A DNA stretch of 64,000 nucleotides from Nageia nagi (taxonomy: Eukaryota > Pinophyta), in NCBI GenBank assembly GCA_050084985.1, contig JBITNC010000001.1:140616001-140680000 (forward strand). Reading direction: 5' to 3'. Of the stretch, positions 56,841-64,000 are shown piece after piece. The position numbers and the translations under genes are program-made. The notes below the pieces were generated by a model. The model was not told where the DNA came from. It saw nothing but the letters and a program-made list of their open reading frames with translations, and searched no databases. The stretch's first letter is position 1, and every line of letters starts with the position of its first letter.

Positions 56841-59800
56841 ATGGGAATGTTTCCCCCAAGATCTCTAGGAGGTGATTCAAAAATAAAGATTATAAAATTT
56901 TCACCATTAAGTAATATTATGGTTGTAAGAAAATTTCATCTCTTTTTTGGATGATTGTAATCCATCTCTCATGTTCCATAAGTATTTATTATATGAAGTC
57001 ATGATTAATCATGAACCAAGGTGTCATCATGGTAGGAGTTACCTATCAAAGTAAGGATATATTTTATGGTATATTAACTCTAGTATTTAACTAAATATTA
57101 CTCTGATATAGGTGATAGTTGGTAACAACTTGGATATATGATTATATACATATATCATTATATCATAAGGAAACACTATAAGAATTATATTTTTGTTTCT
57201 CTATTTCCCCTATTAGATGGTTTTCCCCTATCTATGGCTAGCCCCTTATTAGAATCAATATTACTAGAAATAAATAGAAAAGTTAAGGAAATTTTTTACA
57301 AATGTGGATGGTTTTTCTTTCTCACACACTTTAATAAGGTGTACTAGGACCTAGAAGTTAAAATTACATCATCATGGAATGAAGGTTGAGTTCAAGTTCA
57401 TGACTTAATTTTCTCCATTATAATACCTCACTTTCAAATTTTTTTAGCTTCTAGTACGAGGAGATAATATTAATAAATAAAATGATTCCCTAAACACAAA
57501 AGCACAACATTTCTAATGGAAGAGGCATACTCTTGAATAGTTACAAGAGTGAACTAATCAAAATTCACTATTAAATACTTAGAAAAATATAATGATGATA
57601 GGCATGGATTGCTTCACTCTTGATAGTCATACTCATATTCTTCACAACTTCCATATGGATTTTTTGAAATTTCTACAAGAAGGGAAGGAGATGAACATCC
57701 CCTACATCCTCTTTCACTCTACTTAGAAATTGATAAAATGATGCAATAAGGTCAATATTAGGGTCACTTAATACCATAGCTTATTGAAATTCATTGTTAT
57801 ATTTCACTTAGAGAAAAAAGGGTATTTGGATAAATTATTGGGCAATTAATTATCCCTAGAATATAAAATCCCTTTGGAATTGGGAGATTCTAGTGAAAAA
57901 GAAAATGTATTAGAGGATAGTAAAAAATTAGTTGGTATAGAAGGAGAAAAAGAGGCTACATAAGAAAAACCATTCAAAACAATAAGGGACTCAACACCAA
58001 CTACACTAGTAGAAGGAACCAATAAGTGTGAGAAAATCAACCATCTGAAGGAGTCACCTATGAGTAAGCCTAACCCAAAGAAAATTATGAAATTAGAGGG
58101 TGAAGGGAGCTAAAAGACTAGGTTAATCTCATATAAGATAATGGAGTAGAACCCACCTAAATTATACTCAAAATATATCAAAGACAAAAAGGTAAATTTT
58201 GTGAACCCATAACCCACCTAGACTCTAAATAATCCTTGGATATAACTCCCTCTCCCCTAACAAGAACATAATTGAAGCTCAACATAGGGGAAAAGGGAGG
58301 GTTTATGCAAAAAATACAAAAGGAAAACAACACCAATCCATCTATGAGTATCTAATAAATTCTAGAGAACATAAAGGATATCAACTTTTCATGGCACATC
58401 TTAAGCTACATTGTAGATTAGTATGTAGAGTAAGTGGTAATTCAAATTAGAGAATTGATACAAAGGATGTGTGACTTGAACCAATGTGATCCTTTCTCTA
58501 GAGGCCTCTTAGAATGAGGGAAGCAAACCATATTGTCCCTCAAGATCTAATATTTTTTAATTTTTTGTGTCCTTTATCTCTTTGAATTATCCCTATAAAT
58601 TACCTAAGTTTGTTTTAATGTTCCTTTTTTGGTATCAATGAAGTGTTATATTAAAATATTTTTTGTGATGATGTAAAAGGTATATGGGACCCTTTCAAAA
58701 ACATTCTCTTTATCTAAATACAAATAAAGGAACACATTATCAAGCCAAATAAATCAATAATCCTTTCTCAACCCAAGATCACTCATTGATCCTATCTTAC
58801 TGTTGCAAGATTGAAAATCTAGGTCAAATAGGATTTAGGGAAAAATAAAAAAATAATAATTAATATCAAAATCCAAGTAAAACAAGTATTACTAAATAAA
58901 TATCTTTTAAATTACTTTTGACCTTTATATATTTTTATTTAACTTTACTTTTCATTGCGATACTATTTAGAGTCAATAAGGTTTTTTCAGTTAGTCAATT
59001 TTCAAATAGTATACATAAACTCTAATCATTATATATTTTTTTAATAGATTAAAGAAAAAATCCTTCCTTAACAATATTATTTAATAACCTTTTCAAATAT
59101 TTAATATTATCTATAAAGATCATAATAAATATTATAAAAAATATTAGCTTTCTTTATTGAAAAAAAGTCATTTTATTTTCCGATGATACATTATATGCAA
59201 TAATGAAGTGATCCTTCTCTTGAAAAGTAAAATGTTTACTCCATAATAACTAAATAGAGTTATATTTAAATTTTAAATAGTGACTAAAACTATCAATGCA
59301 GCCCGTATGCAACCCTTATCTTAGTTTTCCTTTAAGTATTTCTCAATTTAACATGATTGATTTGAAATATTTCAGAAAATACTCTTTTAGATACTCAAAA
59401 AAATTAAACATTAAAAATTAAAATTTGGATATCAACATAATAGAAGTGTATACTAATTAAATTAACCATTTTTTAATATATTTTATTCTGTAAATTAGGT
59501 TTATCACTTTTAAGTTATACAATAAATGAAATTATCCTTCACTCCATATTTATGTTATATGAACATAGTTATAAAAAAACTACTTGATTTATGCAATATA
59601 TTTATGATAATAAAAAGGTAAATGTCAATAGTAACAAAGGTGGTATTTATTTGTAGCACTTTGTTTACTTAGTTTTGACTCTAACTTAGTGAGTAGATAA
59701 TTCTTGAAGTTTTTGTCCAAGTAGTTAAAATAGATTTTACAAAAATGAAGATACATGAACAACTAAATTGATAATGATTACAATAATGTAGTATGAAGAA

Positions 59801-59890
59801 TTAGATTAGACTAATGTTACATGTCCTCAAAAAAATTTATGATGTTGTGATAGTTCTATGAAATATATGAAAATGGTCAAATGGTGAATC
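56841..59890. other. AT-rich DNA, no gene recognised
   Basis: The stretch 57360-58640 has higher A-rich plus-strand content, with a fragmentary frame at about 57840-58110 (GDSSEKENVLEDSKKLVGIE, TTLVEGTNKCEKINHLKES) that could be a decayed LINE ORF1 or a linker. I could not identify a domain. 58640-59890 is extremely AT-rich and without signals. No RNA gene or tandem array was seen. Confidence 0.4.
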
Positions 59891-60359
59891 ATGCCTGATA
59901 TAAATGTAACTATCTCTAACCTAGGGAAAGCATGTCAAGATTACATATCGATAACTAGTACCCTACACTTGGGTGTTTTTAAATGCTGCCTATTGAGACT
60001 AGAATCTTGTTACCACTTGAGAGAATATTTGTTACCTACTTTCATGATCATATGCTTAGTTCAAATTATCATCTTTGTTATCATTGATCCTTATTGGCAA
60101 ACCTCATTCTTCAAGGAGATTCACACTTATGCTAACATTTGTGCCCACTGTAAGCTTTTAGAGATTAGCACATATGTTAGCATTTCTTCTATACTTGGCC
60201 TTGGGGTTCGTACAACAAGGTCACCATTCCTTGACAAGTTCATATATCATATCAACATATTAGCACCCACCTTTTATAACATTTTCTTTCTCTAAATTAG
60301 GGTTATAATATAAGTGCTCTTGAACCTACCCATATTTTACATCAAGAACCTTAGGGTTC
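59891..60359 (+). other. unidentified ORF region upstream of a Tat-like element
   Basis: Frame 59891-60295 is open for 134 codons, with ATG at 59891. The product has a hydrophobic stretch (FMIICLVQIIIFVIIDPYW), but I recognise no domain. By position it could be in the 5' LTR or leader of the element that follows; the LTR itself could not be delimited. Treat as hypothetical. Confidence 0.3.
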
Positions 60360-61560
60360 TTGGCTACATTTGATCTAGATTTTGTAACTATGATAAAAAT
60401 GGGAAATATAACTCTTGAAATCTTGACCAAACTAATATCAATGCTAGAGTTTCAAGATCCCATTACAAAAGCATCTACCCTAATCATCCATATTGTTACT
60501 CAGATTAGTGTGGATGTTGCCATCAATGCCAATGCTAACAATAGCACGAATGATGGGAATTATGGATCTAATTCAAGAACCTTCATCAACAAAGATTTTA
60601 GGCATTTTAAATCTTAAGTTGCATAGCTTAGGAGAAAATTTGGAGTTCATATATATTGGGAAAAAATAAGGGTAATCCTTTGATCATGGAGATTCACAAT
60701 ACACTCCTTGTTGGTACAAATAAGGATCTTGAATTTGAAAAATTTAATGGTGAGACCGATCCTATTACTCATATTCAGGGTTTTGAATATATTATGGAGC
60801 TTAAATGTGAGGTTAATGAGCATTTAAAAGTGAAATACTTTCCTATGAGTTTAATTGGAGAATATCAAAAGTGATTTAATAGCTTAGAACCAAGTTCTAT
60901 AACATTTTATCAACAATTGAAGGATTAGTTCAAAGCTCACTTCCAGTGCAAAGTGAAGAAACCAATTGATTTGAAAAATTTGATTCATTGAAAGCAAGGA
61001 TAAATGGAGAGATTGAATAATTTCACTCCTAGATTCATCAAGATTTGGATGTAAAAGGTGGATAAAATCTTCATTGTAAAGGTACTCATTGAAAATATTC
61101 ATCATGTTCTTGTTGAAAAAGGGCTTGAGCATGTTAATGGTTCATTACTTCTTGATAAAGAAGATTTCTTAGTAATGTATAGTTTGATCAAGTATACATC
61201 ATCTTCCTCCATCAAATATAATGGTAGGAAGCCCTATAACAAAAAGGATGATAATTCAATCAATGTTGTTGAACCATCTCATCAAGACAAACCTAAGGAT
61301 AGAAAATCAACTAAATATATGTATCCATTGCCTGTAAATCCTAACAAATATTTGAATATTATTTAGATAAGAGTTTAATCAAATGAATTCAAGGAAAGGA
61401 ATATGGACCTAATGATGTGAAACCTAGTTGGTATAGGTATAATCAATTTTGTAAATATCATAAAATCAAAGGGTATAACACAACAGGTTGCTATGTTTTA
61501 TGAAAAAAAGTTAAAATGATATACTCAAAGTTAAAAATTAGGACCTACCTTTTGTTAACA
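60360..61560 (+). pseudogene. Tat-like gag, broken
   Basis: An N-terminal piece 60360-60617 (MATFDLDFVTMIKMGN..., Asn-rich end) is followed by frame 60656-60874 with LEFEKFNGETDPITHIQGFEYIM and KVKYFPMSLIGEYQK. Interrupted residues FNSLEPSSITFYQQLKD.FKAHF, MERLNNFTPRFIKIW and the piece 61058-61366 (VEKGLEHVNGSLLLDKEDF...) continue it. At about 61435-61500 a Cys/His cluster FCKYHKIKG.NTTGCYVL marks the knuckle-like region typical of Tat gag. Stops are frequent. Confidence 0.82.
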
Positions 61561-62450
61561 TGATCAATATGATTTTTTATGATGATAATGGTGAACCTAT
61601 TGAGTTTAATGGTAAATTCAGTGTGAAGGCATATTCAGATGTAGGTTTAGATTTGAAACAAATATGCAATGCAACCACATGATCAAAGAAAGGTATTCCT
61701 AATCCAGTTTTTGCTTCAAAAGAGTTACCTTATAAATCTTCTCTTAAGAAAAAAAAGAAATACAAATGCAAAAAGGATATCTTGCAAAATATTAAAAATA
61801 CAAATATCAATTTGTTTGAGTTATTTGAAACATCTGAAGAGCATAAACTAGCATTGTTTGAGCTTCTTAGTGGCATCTATGTTGATACAAATATTTCTAC
61901 TAGCTCATTAGTAGGAATGATTGGTTGTTTCAAGAATGTTATCACATTTATTGAAGATAAAATTCCTAGTGATGATATCATTGATAAATGCTTACCAATC
62001 CATATATATATAAAGCAAATAGGAAAAATAGTCAAGCATGCATTTGTAGATGAGGGTGTGGGTTTAAACATTTATTCCATTAACTTCCTCAAGAAGTTTG
62101 ATGACAAGTTGATACCAAAATTTGTATGAAAGAAGTATAAGATCATAGGTTATGATAGTGATAGCAAAGCATGTGCTAGACATATCATGCTATCTATTCA
62201 GTTGGGTCTAAAGACAATGGAAGTTGTGACCTATGTGTTAGATAATAAGGTTCCTTATGAAATACTTCTTGGGAGACCATGGATACATCACCATCTACAT
62301 TACATAGATTGATAAAATTTAACTTATGAAATCCTTCTTGGGATACCATGGATACATCACCATCTACATTGCATAGATTGATAAAATTTAACCATGATAG
62401 AAAGGAATATGTAGTCGTAGCAGTGGATGAAAATTCAAACATGATTGCAT
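61561..62450 (+). pseudogene. Tat-like aspartic protease, broken
   Basis: Frame 61782-62129 includes a linker and then KIVKHAFVDEGVGLNIYSIN (about 62020-62085), where FVDEGVG stands for the catalytic VDNGA/S-type loop (Asp kept, next residues changed). Downstream come YKIIGYDSDSKA, HIMLSIQLGLKTMEVVTYVL and the closing ILLGRPWIH (62260-62290). The LLGRPWIH ending is characteristic of Tat/Athila proteases. A 69-bp tandem duplication repeats this ending. Confidence 0.85.
62254..62391 (+). repeat. 69-bp in-frame tandem duplication at protease end
   Basis: cttatgaaatacttcttggg at 62254 and cttatgaaatccttcttggg at 62323 start two 69-bp units that both include catggatacatcaccatctac and tagattgataaaattta. 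The length is 23 codons, so the duplication keeps frame. Both copies share the same small deletion that moves the reading frame after PWIH, so the duplication came after that damage. Confidence 0.85.
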
Positions 62451-63470
62451 AAGTTGGGAATATAATAGTTCCATACATAAACATTAAAATCTATAAGAAT
62501 AATGATAACAGTGAGGAAGATGAAGAGGATATTGATACTATATAGCTATACAAAGAGATAGGTGTTGGCACATAGGCCATTAGTTAGAAGGTTATCAAAG
62601 AATATATCAAGCAATCAGGAAAACATCATAAAGCTCAAGATGAATAGCATCCACATCAACATCAACACTCATGCTCATTCCAATTTTGACATTGCCCGTA
62701 TTGCTACACATTTAGTAAGGATCAATCAAAGTCAAAATAAGATGATATTATACAATAATAACACATAAGAATCAAATTTGAAATCAAATGCAGATAATAG
62801 CAAAGTGTCAACCTATGTAAAGATCAATAAAAAAAACTAGATAGATGAGGTATCATGCACCCTTGATACCATAGTACATGGAATCTAGAAAGTACAAAGG
62901 TAAAGGTCTTAGAAGAGATGAATATGGAATCAAAGAATTACTTATAAAGATATTTGATTCAAACAAAGGCAAGAGTGGCCTAGGAATAAAGAAGGTAAAT
63001 CAAAATAATTTGGTCTCCTATAGCAATGATGAAGAGTTCAAAGCATAATCTAAGTTGCCATTAAACAAAATGGTCAAGTTATCATCAAAAATAAAGGGCA
63101 AATCTTCCAGGAATACTAGCACCCATGCTAATGTCTATAACCACGCTATCCCTAGCTCTTGCATTGATAAAATAGATCATGATTCCTCTTACCATATGCT
63201 TGATAAGATAATTTCTAATTCTATTGATGTGTTTGAAATGGATGATGCACTCTTAAACATGCTAGCAGCATGATCAAAGTTCAAATCATTCCATCCCAAG
63301 AGGTAAGGCAAGGCTTCTTATCATCCTGAATCCTATTTCAAAGAAGATATGGAGGACATAGAAAGTTTTTTTCTACTACACTATCCTTCCTTCATCTTTC
63401 ATTACATAGAGTAGGTTATGTAGCTAGGTATGTGTATGTGTGATATTCCTCCTCTTATGTCATAATAGGA
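62451..63470 (+). pseudogene. linker between protease and RT of the Tat-like element
   Basis: Several short plus frames (62562-62768 and 63055-63273) with Asn, Ser, Lys and His-rich sequence and no recognised fold. Tat-lineage elements have such long variable linkers before RT. It contains phrases like LRRDEYGIKELLIKIFDSNKGKSGLG, fragments of an otherwise conserved linker. Confidence 0.55.
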
Positions 63471-64000
63471 TTGGGGGCATTTCCTAACCTATCACAAACT
63501 AGTGGTGAGATATCATGGTTGAATGAACCTCCTACTAAGATGAACATTGATAAAAAAGAGGTACTAAAGATCATTCAAAATGGAACAACAATCATAGGGT
63601 ATGGCAAGAAAATGTATCATCAATTCTTGATAGAGTTTAAGGATATTTTTTCTTGAGAATACAATGATATGATAGGTCTAGATCCAACCTTTATGACTCA
63701 TAATTTGGTGGTACAATAAGGTGACAAACTTGTAAAACATAAAATAAGACCAATGCATCCAAAGCATTCTTTATTAGTCAAGAAGGAGATTGAAAAATAT
63801 CACAAAGTAGGATTCATTTAGCCCATTAACAATTCACCTTGGTTAACCAATATTGTTCCATATTTGAAGCCAAATGAAGAAATTAGATGTTGTACAAATT
63901 TCAAGGAATTGAATAAGGCTTGTACAAAGGAAAAATTTCCATTACCATACATTGAAATAATTATGGATTCTACAACAAGACATGAGATGTTATCATTCAT
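63471..64000 (+). pseudogene. Tat-like reverse transcriptase, N-terminal part
   Basis: The sequence reads FLIEFKDIFS (about 63625-63654), PMHPKHSLLVKKEIEKYHKVGFI (about 63750-63820), NNSPWLTNIVPYLKPNEEIRCCTNFKELNKA (63830-63915) and KFPLPYIEIIMDSTTRHEMLSF to the window end. These match the first third of RT in Tat/Athila elements, up to just before the first catalytic Asp. A few stops are visible. The rest lies outside the window. Confidence 0.88.

Larger units (their letters stand above)
60360..64000 (+). mobile_element. Tat-like Ty3/gypsy element, 3' part beyond the window
   Basis: Gag, the knuckle-like region, protease and the start of RT occur in this order on the plus strand. The element runs off the right edge inside RT, so RNase H, integrase and the 3' LTR must lie outside. 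The left LTR and primer site were not found. Sequence similarity to the nested Tat-like element is at family level only (same gag architecture). All frames are broken. Confidence 0.8.

Overview
This window looks like plant nuclear DNA. It is AT-rich and holds decayed transposable elements of plant types: Ty1/copia and Ty3/gypsy LTR retrotransposons (including a chromovirus), a plant-type LINE with a C-terminal RNase H, a MULE/FAR1-like transposase with a SWIM zinc finger and introns, a CACTA-like DNA element, a plant mobile domain (PMD) gene and a PLS-type pentatricopeptide (PPR) fragment. I found no intact host gene, no RNA gene and no CRISPR array. Every long reading frame is broken. Many of the stops fit C-to-T or G-to-A change (TGG to TGA, CAA to TAA), as expected in old methylated repeats. 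The dense, old, nested retroelements suggest a large seed-plant genome, possibly a gymnosperm; that last step is inference.

Layout. 1-8000: AT-rich sequence with no recognisable gene, a GC-richer island near 1.8-2.3 kb, and a probable LTR with its polypurine tract at 7.0 kb. 8.0-8.65 kb (-): PPR pseudogene. 9.0-11.75 kb (+): MULE/FAR1-like transposase pseudogene ending in a 21-bp coding minisatellite. 11.77-12.79 kb: copia-like LTR plus leader. 12787-20379: LTR element with 1.49-kb LTRs, an initiator-Met primer site and only a protease remnant; its 3' LTR carries a 950-bp CACTA-like insertion with an exact 3-bp target duplication and a visible empty site in the other LTR. 20.5-21.3 kb: two tandem arrays (about 37-bp and 90-bp units).

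22063-35906 (-): copia element A, with a complete chromovirus (22979-29008, target duplication AAATG) nested in its 3' tail. 35907-39368 (-): part of copia element B, which has kept LTR, tail and leader-like DNA but no pol. 39369-54354 (+): copia element C, which has both LTRs but has lost its RT/RNase H. C's long leader holds a second complete nested element at 40434-48312 (target duplication GTTTT). That Tat-like Ty3 element has gag but no visible pol. In place of pol it carries an antisense PMD pseudogene, bracketed by monomers of an approximately 40-bp minisatellite. 54.5-56.84 kb (+): LINE RT/RNase H remnant. 56.84-59.9 kb: nothing recognised. 60.4 kb to the window end (+): another Tat-like Ty3 element (gag, protease, start of RT) running off the edge.

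The points of most interest are the gag-plus-antisense-PMD element, the conserved antisense ORF in the leaders of copia A and C, and the precise nesting supported by target duplications.
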